From Clostridium folliculivorans (lineage in GTDB: Bacteria > Bacillota > Clostridia > Clostridiales > Clostridiaceae), in contig NZ_BQXY01000006.1 of NCBI RefSeq assembly GCF_024341905.1, positions 62,001-126,000 on the forward strand: DNA of 64,000 bases. Reading direction: 5' to 3'. Position 1 is the stretch's first letter. Every line of letters begins with the position of its first letter. Of this stretch, positions 55,018 to 63,917 are shown one piece after another. Both the position numbers and the translations under genes were made by a program. Under the pieces are notes generated by a model. It had not been told where the DNA came from and made no database searches. It saw only the letters and a program-made list of their open reading frames with translations.

Positions 55018-55144
55018 AAAGTTAGCTAAGACAGTAGGAGAGGCATCAATAAAGATAAGTGATAAAGCTACTGGGAAATGCATGATAGGATACTTTTATG
55101 AACCCAAAGCTATGCTTGAAATAATAAAAGATAAAAATAAATAA
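54989..55144 (+). CDS. agrD: AgrD-type cyclic peptide precursor (51 residues)
   Basis: A 51-codon ORF with ATG eight bases after AGGAGG, overlapping the end of agrB. An amphipathic N-terminal helix (MNNMKNQIFEKLAKTVGEAS) is followed by the core KCMIGYFYEPK, with a single Cys31, and a charged tail. The YEP after the core corresponds to the (D/E)EP after the ring in known AgrD peptides. The mature signal is probably a thiolactone beginning at Cys31: CMIGY or CMIGYF. The leader tail length is not determined. Confidence 0.88.
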   Translation: MNNMKNQIFEKLAKTVGEASIKISDKATGKCMIGYFYEPKAMLEIIKDKNK

Positions 55145-55162
55145 TACATAATAAACAATAGG

Positions 55163-55212
55163 ACAGGCTTTTTTACAAGTATAAGTAAAAAGGCCTGTTT
55201 TTTTATTGTTAC
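55163..55212 (+). terminator. Terminator or attenuator between agrD and agrC
   Basis: Arms ACAGGC.TTTTTTAC and GTAAAAA.GGCCTGT are followed by TTTTTTT. It would make agrBD and agrCA separate or unequal transcripts. Confidence 0.82.
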
Positions 55213-55325
55213 ATTAAACAAAATATCAGGCTGATTTGAATTTAATTACAAAATTATACCTAATAAATGTAAGAAGTAAAAAATGTGATATAATTGGATA
55301 TGATTATTTTTAAGGGGAGGAGTTT

Positions 55326-56630
55326 ATGACAAATTTTTTAGATGTTTTAATAACCATTTTCTTGTTGTTCATAGCTATAATGAATCTAGCAACCGTAAAG
55401 TTTACTAAAAAAGAAATTGTTACTATAAGCATTGCGACTTTAATTATAGCAGTTCCTGTTGGGCTTTTTCTAAGTTATTTAAGCATAATCCCTATAGATG
55501 TTGCATTTATGTTTTTCATTTATAAAAAGCAAGGAAAAATAATTGTAAGTATTCTTCTTCCGCTATTGGCTACCATAATAAGTGTGGTATCAGATTATAT
55601 AGTTAGCTGTTTTAATATTTATGTTTTTAAGATAGATATTAATAACTCCTATAATAACATAACATACATATTTTCTCTTATTGCAACTGTGATTGTTATA
55701 TTGATTATCAGCAGAGTTGTAAGATGTTTTATAGATAAAAAGTTAAGAGCCATTAATTTTGAGTTAACAAAAAAGTTTAGTCTTATAATAATATTGAGTC
55801 TTATAGTGACCTTGGTGATATTTTACATAAACATAATATTAGGTGGAAAGTTAGGTTTTACAAATGAAATACTAAAATTAAATGGTATTATATTTTTTAT
55901 CTATTGTATTTTCTTTTGTATTATAATGTATGTGCTTTTCAAGAGTATAACAAAAGAAATGGAGATTCAAAACAAGCAAGCGCATTTTGAAAGTCTACAG
56001 AAGTATACTGAGAATTTGGAAAATCTATATAGTGAAATGAGAGTATTTAAGCATGATTATGTAAATATAATATCCTCAATGATAGGGTACATGGATGATA
56101 ATGATATGGAAGGTTTAAAAAATCACTTTACCAAAAATATAGTACCATTAAGTAATGAAATTGGAAGAAGTAAATCAAAAATAGATCTTCTTAAAAACAT
56201 AAAGATTCCTGAGATAAAAGGGATTCTATCATCAAAATTGATAAGAGCGCAAGAAATAGGTATTGATGTTGATATAGATGTGGCAGAACCAATATTAAAA
56301 GTATCAATGGGGATTATAGATATAGTAAGAGCTTTGGGTATATTGTTGGATAATGCTATTGAGGCTGCTGAAAAGTGTCCAAGTCCTATGATAAAGGTGG
56401 GATTCATAAAAAAAGAATATTCTTTAGAAGTAATAATAATTAATAGCTGTTTAGATGATGTTCCTCCAATATACAAATTAAATAAAAAAGGATATTCAAC
56501 TAAGGGAGAAAATAGAGGAGTAGGTTTAAGTAATTTAAAGTTAATTTTAGACAAGTACGACAATATCTTTTTAGATACAATAGTTGAGAATAATACATTC
56601 TTACAGAGAATGAATATAGAAAATATTTAA
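55326..56630 (+). CDS. agrC: AgrC-type receptor histidine kinase
   Basis: A 434-residue protein. About six N-terminal hydrophobic helices (1-210) should bind the cyclic peptide, followed by a dimerisation region with the phospho-acceptor His in VFKHDYVNIISSM (about residue 247). The GHKL ATPase domain has ILLDNAIEAAEKC (N box) and GVGLSNLKLIL (G box). This is the HPK10/AgrC architecture. AAGGGGAGG lies upstream. A TATAAT (55289-55294) precedes it. Confidence 0.92.
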   Translation: MTNFLDVLITIFLLFIAIMNLATVKFTKKEIVTISIATLIIAVPVGLFLSYLSIIPIDVAFMFFIYKKQGKIIVSILLPLLATIISVVSDYIVSCFNIYVFKIDINNSYNNITYIFSLIATVIVILIISRVVRCFIDKKLRAINFELTKKFSLIIILSLIVTLVIFYINIILGGKLGFTNEILKLNGIIFFIYCIFFCIIMYVLFKSITKEMEIQNKQAHFESLQKYTENLENLYSEMRVFKHDYVNIISSMIGYMDDNDMEGLKNHFTKNIVPLSNEIGRSKSKIDLLKNIKIPEIKGILSSKLIRAQEIGIDVDIDVAEPILKVSMGIIDIVRALGILLDNAIEAAEKCPSPMIKVGFIKKEYSLEVIIINSCLDDVPPIYKLNKKGYSTKGENRGVGLSNLKLILDKYDNIFLDTIVENNTFLQRMNIENI

Positions 56631-56869
56631 TATATGTTTCAATTTTTAGAAGAAGATGCTGTTAAAGGTCTTGGGGGAAATTAAGTGGTTAGCAATCTGA
56701 TGCATTACTTCATAACCAATTAATTTCAACAATACTCTTAAAAATAACCTGAAAATAAAAAAAAGGTTACTAATATATTTTTTTGGTGTTAATTTATGTA
56801 TTTGTGATATAATTAGTGGTGACAACCTGTGCGTACATGAGTGGTGTTTATGGATCTGGGGGGATAGAG

Positions 56870-57592
56870 ATGCTTAAGGTTTTTATTTGTGAAGATAATG
56901 ATAAACAGAGGCAATATTATAAAAAAATAGTTGAAAATACCATAATTATTGAAAATCTTGATATGGAAATAGCTGTAGTTACCAACAAATCTAAGGAACT
57001 ACTTGATTATATAAGTGGCAATGATGTATCAGGATTATATTTTCTAGATGTAGATTTAAAAGAAGAGGCTAGTGGAATTGCACTTGCTGCGGAAATTAGA
57101 AAAATAGATTCCAAAGGTTTTATAGTATTTGTTACCACTCATAGTGAGATGAGTTATTTAACTTTTACATATAAGATAGAAGCTATGGATTACATAATTA
57201 AAGATAAATATAATGAAGTGGAAAAAAGAATAAAAGACTGTATCTTAGAGGCTAATAACAGATATAGTAGTAAGAAAAATGATGATGAAATCTTTAGTGT
57301 TAAGTTGAACGAAAGAATAATAAATTTGGAATTAGATAAAATACTTTTTTTTGAAACATCTAAAACTGTTAGAAAAGTGATTGTCCATGCTACTGATAGA
57401 CAAATAGAGTTTAATGGAAAGATTAGTGATATAGAAGAAAAGCTAGATTCTAGATTTTATAGATGTCATAAATCATATATTATAAATAAGAACAATATTA
57501 AAGAATTAGATATAAAGAACAGAATAGCATATATGATTAATGGAGAAGAGTGTATAATATCTAGTCGTTGTGCTAAAGGTCTTGTGAAATAG
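56870..57592 (+). CDS. agrA: AgrA-type LytTR response regulator
   Basis: A 240-residue protein. The receiver domain (about 1-120) starts LKVFICEDNDKQRQYY (acidic pocket) and has the phosphorylated Asp in YFLDVDL. The C-terminal LytTR DNA-binding domain (about 140-240) includes ILFFETSKTVRKVIVHA and FYRCHKSYIINKNNI. ATG 56870 follows GGGGGGA; upstream in-frame extension to 56816 is rejected. An extended -10 (TGTGATATAAT) near 56808 suggests its own promoter. It probably activates agrBD. Confidence 0.93.
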   Translation: MLKVFICEDNDKQRQYYKKIVENTIIIENLDMEIAVVTNKSKELLDYISGNDVSGLYFLDVDLKEEASGIALAAEIRKIDSKGFIVFVTTHSEMSYLTFTYKIEAMDYIIKDKYNEVEKRIKDCILEANNRYSSKKNDDEIFSVKLNERIINLELDKILFFETSKTVRKVIVHATDRQIEFNGKISDIEEKLDSRFYRCHKSYIINKNNIKELDIKNRIAYMINGEECIISSRCAKGLVK

Positions 57593-57599
57593 TTTTTAT

Positions 57600-57622
57600 A
57601 GGGAGCTTTTAAGCTTCCTTAT
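57600..57622 (+). terminator. Short hairpin after agrA
   Basis: GGGAGCTT and AAGCTTCC pair with a very short loop, followed by TTAT. It lies just past the agrA stop. Confidence 0.6.
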
Positions 57623-57650
57623 TTGCTATATAAAAAGCTATAAAATTTTT

Positions 57651-57772
57651 ATGATTACTGAACCTAGAGGGTTCAAAGGTTTTACAAGCTTTTTATGAAT
57701 ATGCAATAAAAACAAATCTTGTTGGCTTGTAAGTTTCCCATATGAATTCGGAAAGGCAAATGTGTAAAAAAA
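57651..57772. repeat. Dispersed repeat family B, copy 2 (3' truncated)
   Basis: It shares TTTTTATGA, ATGCA.TAAAAA, TAAGTTT, CATATGAATTC and GAAAGGCA.ATGTG with the copies at 4471 and 62414. It lacks the final CTGAA/TTCAG hairpin. Confidence 0.6.
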
Positions 57773-58046
57773 CTAACATAAATGAAACAAATTAAATTTA
57801 GAAGGATACGGTCATGATAAAAAATTAACAACTTACGTATAAGTTGATAAAAACTCATGTTTTAGTGATAGATTAGTAGTATAGAAACATATGTTGTTTA
57901 AAGAACTTGGCTTTATACTTTATTTTGTAAGTCAGGAAATTTGCTTTAGACTAACATAAATGAGATTTTAAAATTTATCATTAGAAAGGAGAAAGACAAA
58001 TTTAGGTTATAAAACTATAGGAATAAAAAGGTTTGTCGTAAGAAAC
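57773..58046. other. Intergenic after the agr locus
   Basis: A 14-base direct repeat, ACTAACATAAATGA, occurs at 57772-57785 and 57950-57963. The dyad CAACTTA-N4-TAAGTTG lies at 57829-57846. No gene is supported here. Confidence 0.45.
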
Positions 58047-58517
58047 ATGAGGAGTATAAATGTATATAAAGAAATAGTATTTAGCAATTTGATAAAGGTT
58101 TCATTAAAGGGATGCAAAGATGATATAATTCCAGAAGTTAAAAGTTTTTATAGCTGCCTTAAAGAAAAGGGCATAGATACCTATCCGCAAATAGCAACAA
58201 ACAAGATGGTAAAGAATATAAATAACGTGAATGTGGAAGAAAGCGAAATTTATGTTATCTCATCTGAAGATGGTTTAAAGAAAGTGGAAGGTTTGTACAA
58301 AACATACGAAGAAATAATGTGGGAGAATGTTGTCATGCTAGAGTATAACGGAGTGCTTCTAGAGTTTCAAAATGCTGTTAAAGATTTAAAACAATATATA
58401 GAGAAAAATAATATGAAAACTAGTTCGGGTTTTTATACCTATATACCGCATGAAATAAAAGGTTCGGATATATTTTCAAGAAGAATTGATATGAATTGTT
58501 TTGTGAAAATTGAATAA
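58047..58517 (+). CDS. Protein of unknown function (156 residues)
   Basis: A 156-residue soluble, slightly acidic protein without signal peptide or membrane segment. It shows alternating strand and helix patterns and ends DMNCFVKIE. The layout (a central EIYVISSEDG and later TYEEIMWENVVMLEY) is loosely like small GyrI-like/DUF5085 proteins, but I cannot place it. The ribosome site is weak. It follows the agr locus with a 450-bp gap and has its own terminator, so a link to agr is not shown. Confidence 0.6.
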   Translation: MRSINVYKEIVFSNLIKVSLKGCKDDIIPEVKSFYSCLKEKGIDTYPQIATNKMVKNINNVNVEESEIYVISSEDGLKKVEGLYKTYEEIMWENVVMLEYNGVLLEFQNAVKDLKQYIEKNNMKTSSGFYTYIPHEIKGSDIFSRRIDMNCFVKIE

Positions 58518-58532
58518 GAGTAAGTATATAAA

Positions 58533-58598
58533 GATAAGTGTAAGTATTATAGATATAAGATTATTCTTAGACTATAAAATACTTGCACTTATTTTTTA
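58533..58598 (+). terminator. Terminator after the 58047 gene
   Basis: Arms ATAAGTGTAAGTATT and AATACTTGCACTTAT pair over 14 of 15 positions and are followed by TTTTTT. Confidence 0.85.
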
Positions 58599-58669
58599 TT
58601 GTATACTTTATTTAATCAATAAAAATGCTTAGTGTAAATTAAGTTAACTACAGTCATAGGTTTAATACA

Positions 58670-59314
58670 TTATTTGAGATTGCTCGTAAAGTCAAAATAA
58701 AAATCAAGTATCTTCCAAGAACTAGTGGAATTTTCTTTTATTAAGACATAAAAGTTCGTGTAGGATCCAGTGCCATATTGGGCTATTTTATCGTACTCAG
58801 GTGTAAGTTTTTTATAGCTTTCTACAGCAATTACCTTAACCTCTTTGTGTGGAGTATCATTTATTCTTTCAGGATAAAAGTAAAAGTAGGGATTCATATT
58901 GTATAAATTACCATCTGATAGTTTAACCATTTTTGGCTCTCTCCACTGTGCTTCAAGTAATTGCCACATCTTTAGAATCGTTAATTCTTCTGTTACATTT
59001 TCAAAATTTGTTCCGTTATCGTTAAAGTTACTTTCATTATGTGGTGCTGGATAAAAGATATCTTTTAGCTTTTTCCGATTCCCATTTGTCTCAGCAACTA
59101 TATAAGATTCAATAAGTTTTTCTTCTTCAGTTTTGGCTTCTTGCTTAAAGGTAAGTTTAGTTTGAATTATTTTCTTCATATCTACATTTTTTTGGTTCAG
59201 TGCTGAATCCTTCATTACGTTTTCTGAAATGGTTATCTTTGATTCTAGGGGCGAAGAGCCACAACCTTGTAAAAGTATTAATGACGAACATAGTAAAATA
59301 ATAAGTTTTTTCAT
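58670..59314 (-). CDS. Predicted lipoprotein downstream of a broken two-component system
   Basis: A 214-residue lipoprotein with lipobox LLQGC (Cys18). The mature part includes EEEKLIESYIVAETNGNRKKLKDIFYPAP and ends SSWKILDFYFDF, an NTF2-like pattern seen in small clostridial lipoproteins. It follows the histidine kinase remnant by 56 bp in the same direction, so it once belonged to that operon. AAGGAG precedes the ATG. Function unknown. Confidence 0.78.
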   Translation of the reverse strand: MKKLIILLCSSLILLQGCGSSPLESKITISENVMKDSALNQKNVDMKKIIQTKLTFKQEAKTEEEKLIESYIVAETNGNRKKLKDIFYPAPHNESNFNDNGTNFENVTEELTILKMWQLLEAQWREPKMVKLSDGNLYNMNPYFYFYPERINDTPHKEVKVIAVESYKKLTPEYDKIAQYGTGSYTNFYVLIKENSTSSWKILDFYFDFTSNLK

Positions 59315-59370
59315 ATCCTAATCTCCTTTTCTTTGATTTAATAATAAGCTTTAGATATTTCAAAGTTATT

Positions 59371-60402
59371 TCAAAGACAAGGGATTTTTATATTTACTTC
59401 AAAGGTGTTTAAAGTATTATTAATTATAAGATTTCCGTTAAGCTTAGCTACTATGCTATCTACTATAAAAAGTCCAATGCCATTTCCGCTGCTAGTAGAA
59501 ACATTGTTATTGGTTTTTGAGTTTTTAATATTTATATTACATAAGCTATCTTTTTCAAATATAGAGAGATAGACATTACTTTCATGTAAACTGTATTTAA
59601 TAGAGTTATCTATTATATTTATAAGAAGTTGAACAATATGATTGGTATAGGCTCTTACATGAATGTCTGAAATATCATAAACAATCTTTATATTCTTTGC
59701 TGATGCTATAAGGCGCATATCGGCTACTATTGTTTCGGCAATAGGTTTTATATTTATTTCATTTAGATCTTCTTGAGATTCAGATAGCTTTCCTTTTGAT
59801 ACTTCAAGTAAATTTTCAACTAGAGAATATAATCTATTGCTTTCATTTTTAATTCTATCTGCAGCAGTAATAACTAGGTCAGTATCGTTATAGTTTTGCT
59901 CTAATAATTCAGAATAAAGCTTTATACCAGTAAGAGGTGTCTTTAGTTCATGAGTTACATTGTTAAAAAAGTCTCGTCTATAAAGTTCTAAGTTTTTTAT
60001 TGTATCAAGGTTTTCTTTTATGTTATCTTGCATAACTTTAAATTTATCTGCCAGTATTCCAACCTCATCATTGCTTTCTATTTTAATTTCAGTATCGTAG
60101 GAACCTTTTGAGATTCGCTCAACAATGTTTATAAGCCTATATAAAGGGTTAGTAATCCTAGTTGTTAGATAAAATGTTATGACAGTAAATAATATAAATA
60201 TAATGAGCATTATAACATTTAGATTGAAAATAATTTTATTTTTCTCCTCAAATAAATAGCTGTAATCAGTCTTAAAATTGATTATAGCTATGAGGTTATC
60301 GTTGAAATATAGTCCGTAGGAAAAGGAGGAGATATATTTATTGTTTATTTTGGTGATGGTAGTTGTTGCGTTATTATTCTGTTTGACACTTTTTCTAAAA
60401 AG
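59371..60402 (-). pseudogene. Sensor histidine kinase, 5' part deleted
   Basis: The frame runs open from 60402 (just after an in-frame TAA) to 59371. It reads part of an extracellular sensor domain (ISSFSYGLYFNDNLIAIINF...), a transmembrane helix, HAMP, the HisKA box FFNNVTHELKTPLTGIKLYS and the ATPase boxes INIIDNSIKYS and GNGIGLFIVDSI. The first transmembrane helix and the start codon are missing. The sequence before it is a response regulator fragment. An internal ATG at 60210 could still give a 279-residue kinase core without its sensor. Confidence 0.8.
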
Positions 60403-60509
60403 TTATCTCCATCATAAAATCTATGACAGCCATATCCTTTCTTCTTTAACGCATAATTTATACCTTCTGATATAGTAATGTCATCTTCAACTAAGGCTAT
60501 ATTAAACAA
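60345..60509 (-). pseudogene. Response regulator N-terminal remnant
   Basis: TTG 60509 follows AGGTGA. The frame encodes LFNIALVEDDITISEGINYALKKKGYG and stops at 60345, 54 codons in all. This is the first beta-alpha unit of an OmpR-type receiver domain with its acidic pair. The phosphorylated Asp, the rest of the receiver and the DNA-binding domain are absent, removed by the deletion that joined it to the kinase. Confidence 0.78.
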
Positions 60510-60771
60510 CGATAATCACCTCATAATAAATTTTGATTACAGAGTTTCACAAAGTAAACTATAGCATAATTATACATATATTTCTATTTTGATAATTGAA
60601 GATAGATATATAACTTTGTAATAAATTTTAAATGAAGATACTTACATTTATTTTTTTATTTAGTGAGATGTCAATTTGTTGCTCAAACTTCCTAAAAATA
60701 ATCACCTAAATCTAAATAATGAGTACCTTACATAAATTATGATAAGTGTTACTATTAATATGAAGAGATAA

Positions 60772-60862
60772 GATGAAACACTTCAATTCTTACACTCTAA
60801 ATAAAGATTTTGATGGTTCTACTAATCTTTATTTAGATAAGCTTCGATAGAAGTAGTTTATC
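60772..60862. repeat. Divergent family A-like palindrome
   Basis: The ends GATGAAACACTTC and GAAGTAGTTTATC are complementary like family A ends. The internal hairpin is different: CTAAATAAAGATT with AATCTTTATTTAG, 13 bp perfect. It fills the gap before the SDR gene. Confidence 0.55.
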
Positions 60863-60910
60863 TGTATAAATAAGAATACATCATAATTATGGGCATTGGG
60901 AGGAAATGAG

Positions 60911-61630
60911 ATGAGTAGATTTGCGTTAGTTACAGGTGCAGACAGGGGACTTGGGTTAGAGCTGGTTAAGAAACTTTTAAGTAATGGGTATAATGTTTTT
61001 GCTGGTAGATACTTAACAAACTATAAAGAGTTAGGTAATTTAAAACAAGAAAATACTGATAACTTACATATTATAGATTTAGATATTTCAAACATTGAGA
61101 GTGTGAAGCAGGCTAGAAGTGTTGTAGAAAATGTAACAAATAAATTAGATTTGATTGTGAATAATGGAGCTATACTAGGAGATATTGAGAAAACCATAGA
61201 AGATGAACTGGATTTTGAGGAAATCGAGAAGGTTATAAGTGTAAATGCAGTGGGGCCGTTAAAGGTGATAAATGTATTTATGAAATTACTTACTAATGGT
61301 GATAAAAAGTTAATTGTAAATATATCCTCAGAAGCTGGTAGTATAAGCAATTCCAATAGAACAGGATGGTTTGCATATTGCATGTCAAAGGCTGCACTTA
61401 ATATGGAATCAACTATAATAAATAATAGCTTTAAAGAAAAAGGTGGCCAGGTTTTAGCTATTCATCCTGGTTGGATGAGAACTTATATGAGGGATAAGCT
61501 TGATAGTGAAGCACCTTTAACTCCTGAATATTCAGCTGATCATATTTGTAACATAATACTTAATAGTGATAAATTTAAATCTGATAAAGCTGTATATATG
61601 GATTATGAAGAGAATTTAATGGAATGGTAA
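60911..61630 (+). CDS. Short-chain dehydrogenase/reductase
   Basis: A 239-residue classical SDR. Cofactor motif TGADRGLGLELVKKLL, the NNG block (IVNNGAILGD), catalytic Ser in NISSEAGS and YCMSKAAL (Tyr/Lys). It oxidises or reduces an alcohol/ketone with NAD(P). ATG 60911 follows GGGAGGAA. It is followed after 16 bp by a ThuA-like gene, so both may handle the same carbohydrate-type compound. Substrate unknown. Confidence 0.9.
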   Translation: MSRFALVTGADRGLGLELVKKLLSNGYNVFAGRYLTNYKELGNLKQENTDNLHIIDLDISNIESVKQARSVVENVTNKLDLIVNNGAILGDIEKTIEDELDFEEIEKVISVNAVGPLKVINVFMKLLTNGDKKLIVNISSEAGSISNSNRTGWFAYCMSKAALNMESTIINNSFKEKGGQVLAIHPGWMRTYMRDKLDSEAPLTPEYSADHICNIILNSDKFKSDKAVYMDYEENLMEW

Positions 61631-61646
61631 TCGAGAGGTAATAATT

Positions 61647-62288
61647 ATGAATCAACATAAAAAGATATTAATAATTGGAGAATATGAAAATGCAATGTAT
61701 CATCCTCTTAGAGATGTTGAAAAAGAGCTTAGGAGCATAATAGGAGATGAGTTTCAAGTCATAGCTACCGACTATTTCAATAAGCTTAGTTATGAGGATA
61801 TCAAGGAGTATAATCTAATAATATCTTATACGGATTGCTGGCAAGCTGAAGAAAATAAAAATCTTGCCTCAGCTATAGTAACTTTTGTTGCTCAAGGTGG
61901 TGCTTTTGTAGTAATTCATAATGGAATTTCACTACAAAATAATTATGAATTAGCAATGCTAATTGGAGCTAAGTTTACGATGCATCCAGAGGCAACTATG
62001 TTAGCTTACAAAAATTTTAATATAAATCATCCTATAATGGATGGATGTATAGAATTTCAAATGCACGAAGAACCCTATCAATTTGTATTCGATAATCTAG
62101 CTGATAAAGAAGTACTTTTTTATTATGAATACAATAACACTCTTTATGAAGCTGCTTGGTCATTAGAATACGGAAAAGGCAGAGTAGTATATTTATCACC
62201 AGGACACAGCAAAGAAAGCTTTGAAGTTGAAGGTTATAGAAATATAATAAAGAGAAGCATTTATTGGTCAATGAGAGAAGGATTATAG
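61647..62288 (+). CDS. ThuA-like (trehalose utilisation) domain protein
   Basis: A 213-residue protein with the glutamine-amidotransferase-like fold of ThuA. Blocks include EYNLIISYTDCWQAEE, FVAQGGAFVVIHNG, INHPIMDGCIEFQMHEEPYQF and GKGRVVYLSPGHSKESF. ThuA proteins take part in disaccharide (3-keto sugar) use in other bacteria. Here the partner is an SDR 16 bp upstream. AGAGGTA precedes the ATG. Confidence 0.85.
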   Translation: MNQHKKILIIGEYENAMYHPLRDVEKELRSIIGDEFQVIATDYFNKLSYEDIKEYNLIISYTDCWQAEENKNLASAIVTFVAQGGAFVVIHNGISLQNNYELAMLIGAKFTMHPEATMLAYKNFNINHPIMDGCIEFQMHEEPYQFVFDNLADKEVLFYYEYNNTLYEAAWSLEYGKGRVVYLSPGHSKESFEVEGYRNIIKRSIYWSMREGL

Positions 62289-62324
62289 AAAAAATATAGC
62301 CTCCATGAATAAATTTATATATAG

Positions 62325-62398
62325 ATATACCTCTTTGAGTTACAATTTAATTATCTGTAAAGATTATTTAAATTCACCTCCAAAGAGGTATATTTTTT
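62325..62398 (+). terminator. Terminator-like hairpin after the ThuA-like gene
   Basis: Perfect 13-bp arms ATATACCTCTTTG and CAAAGAGGTATAT flank a long 43-base loop and are followed by TTTTTT. Confidence 0.65.
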
Positions 62399-62413
62399 AC
62401 GGTATAGAAAAGT

Positions 62414-62577
62414 ATATAATTTTATGCCTCCTAAGTCCAAGTGTTTTGATGACTTTAGAAGTTTTTTATAACTATACAGTAAAAAATAAAACTTATTTAT
62501 ATGTAAGTTTTCTCATATGAATTTTGAAAGGCAGATGTGCAAAAAAACTCATTGAAAAAGGTCATTTCAGCGAGAGG
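62414..62577. repeat. Dispersed repeat family B, copy 3
   Basis: About 164 bp, same orientation as the copy at 4471. It shares CAGTAAAAAATA, CATATGAATTTTGAAAGGCAG, ATGTGCAAAAAAACTCA and the final TTCAGCGA hairpin arm. It lies upstream of a nitroreductase gene. Confidence 0.68.
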
Positions 62578-62832
62578 TTTATAAGTAGATGAAAAAATTT
62601 CTAAAAAATAGCTTGCATTGAAGAGTTACTTATTGTATTATACTTACATAAAGTAAGTTTGTTTAAATTTATGATTTAAGACTCATTAGTTGGACAGCTT
62701 TAGATATATAAATTCCCCGTTTATATAGAATAATTGTTTAAGTAAATAAAAAAGCAACAATTACTAGAAGATAAGATTGATACTTTGTGAATAGGATAAT
62801 TGCTAGTAAGTGATAGAAGATTGAGGTGTAAA

Positions 62833-63465
62833 ATGACTGATTTAAAAACATTAATTGAACAAAGACACTCTGCTAATAATTTTATAGAAGGAGTGAAAAT
62901 ACCTAAGGAAGATTTTGAGGCTATATTTGATTTATTAAAACTAGCACCATCTTGTTTTAATATTCAACATGCTAATTATCTAGTTATAACTGATGAAGAG
63001 AAAAAAGAGGCTTTAAGAGAAGCTGCATTTAATCAATATAAGATACATACTGCATCAGCAGCTGTGTTAGTTCTTGGTGATAAAGAAGCTTATAAGAAAG
63101 TGGATTCAATATATTCTGGAATGTTAAGCCTAAAGATGCTTTCAAAAATTGATTACGATAAGATGATGACTGATGTATTTAATTTATATGAAGGAAGAGG
63201 ACAAGAGTTCCAAAGAGATGAAGCTATAAGAAATGCTTCTTTGTCAGCAATGATGTTTATGATGATTGCGAAGGACAAAGGCTGGGACACATGCCCAATG
63301 ATAGGGTTTGATAATGAAAGAGTAAGTAAACTATTTAATATACCAGAAAATCTTGAACCTGTGCTTTTGATAACAATGGGAAAAGAAGATACCTCAAAGA
63401 GAAGAATGAGAGGTTACAGAAGACCTGTAGGTGAGTTCGTTACCTTTGAAACTTTTAATAAATAA
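62833..63465 (+). CDS. Nitroreductase family protein (FMN-dependent)
   Basis: A 210-residue protein starting TDLKTLIEQRHSANNF, the usual FMN-binding opening, with LAPSCFNIQHANYLVI and GWDTCPMIGFDNERVSKLFNIPE in the later part. It reduces nitro, quinone or similar compounds with NAD(P)H. ATG 62833 follows GAGGTG; the in-frame extension to 62800 is rejected. It resembles YodC/DrgA-type small oxygen-insensitive enzymes. Substrate unknown; single gene. Confidence 0.92.
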   Translation: MTDLKTLIEQRHSANNFIEGVKIPKEDFEAIFDLLKLAPSCFNIQHANYLVITDEEKKEALREAAFNQYKIHTASAAVLVLGDKEAYKKVDSIYSGMLSLKMLSKIDYDKMMTDVFNLYEGRGQEFQRDEAIRNASLSAMMFMMIAKDKGWDTCPMIGFDNERVSKLFNIPENLEPVLLITMGKEDTSKRRMRGYRRPVGEFVTFETFNK

Positions 63466-63486
63466 AAAATTAAGTAGTAAAGATAG

Positions 63487-63533
63487 AGCAGATTATATAT
63501 GTATGAATTCATATATAATCTGCTGTTTTTTTG
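63487..63533 (+). terminator. Terminator after the nitroreductase gene
   Basis: Arms AGCAGATTATATATG and CATATATAATCTGCT form a 15-bp perfect stem around an 8-base loop, followed by GTTTTTTT. Confidence 0.9.
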
Positions 63534-63900
63534 AGCAAAAATAATATTTTGATTAAAATGAGCAAATATTCTTGAATATGTAAATGATATCATTTAAAAT
63601 AAAGATAAATAATCAAAAATAAGCAAAAGTAATCATAAATGAGTATATAAATTATTTAATTCTATTGGCTTAATCATATATATAGATAATCTAGTTCTAG
63701 CTAATAAAACTAAGTGATGTTTCTGTTAACTATAATGGTAATAAGATTATCAAATATAGATTTCAATTGGAACTGGTTTATCTATGGCATCTTCTGTAGT
63801 TGAACCTAAATTTCAAGATAATCTTAGAAATAAACCAATTTTAAATATGAGTACTGTTAAAGCAACGTGTTTAAATATGTATTATAGAATGATACATAAG
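63534..63900. other. Intergenic, 367 bp, upstream of the sigma-54 promoter
   Basis: An AT-rich stretch without an ORF carrying a ribosome site. TGGTTTAT (63774) and ATAAACCA (63831) form a spaced dyad that could be part of an upstream activator region. This is inference. Confidence 0.35.
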
Positions 63901-63917
63901 TTGGCATGATATTTGCT
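63901..63917 (+). promoter_or_regulatory. Sigma-54 (RpoN) type promoter
   Basis: TTGGCATGATATTTGCT has the -24 GG and -12 GC elements at the correct spacing (consensus TGGCAC-N5-TTGCW). Downstream is a hairpin (CTTGTATGA/TCATACAAG, 63938-63961) and an AAGGGGAG-like site (63968-63976). The gene it drives starts beyond the window edge and needs an enhancer-binding activator. Confidence 0.7.

Noticed and set aside
57772..57963. 14-base direct repeat as target-site duplication of a mobile element
   Set aside because: The DNA between the repeats has no terminal inverted repeats or coding capacity. AT-rich repeats of this length can arise by chance or slippage.
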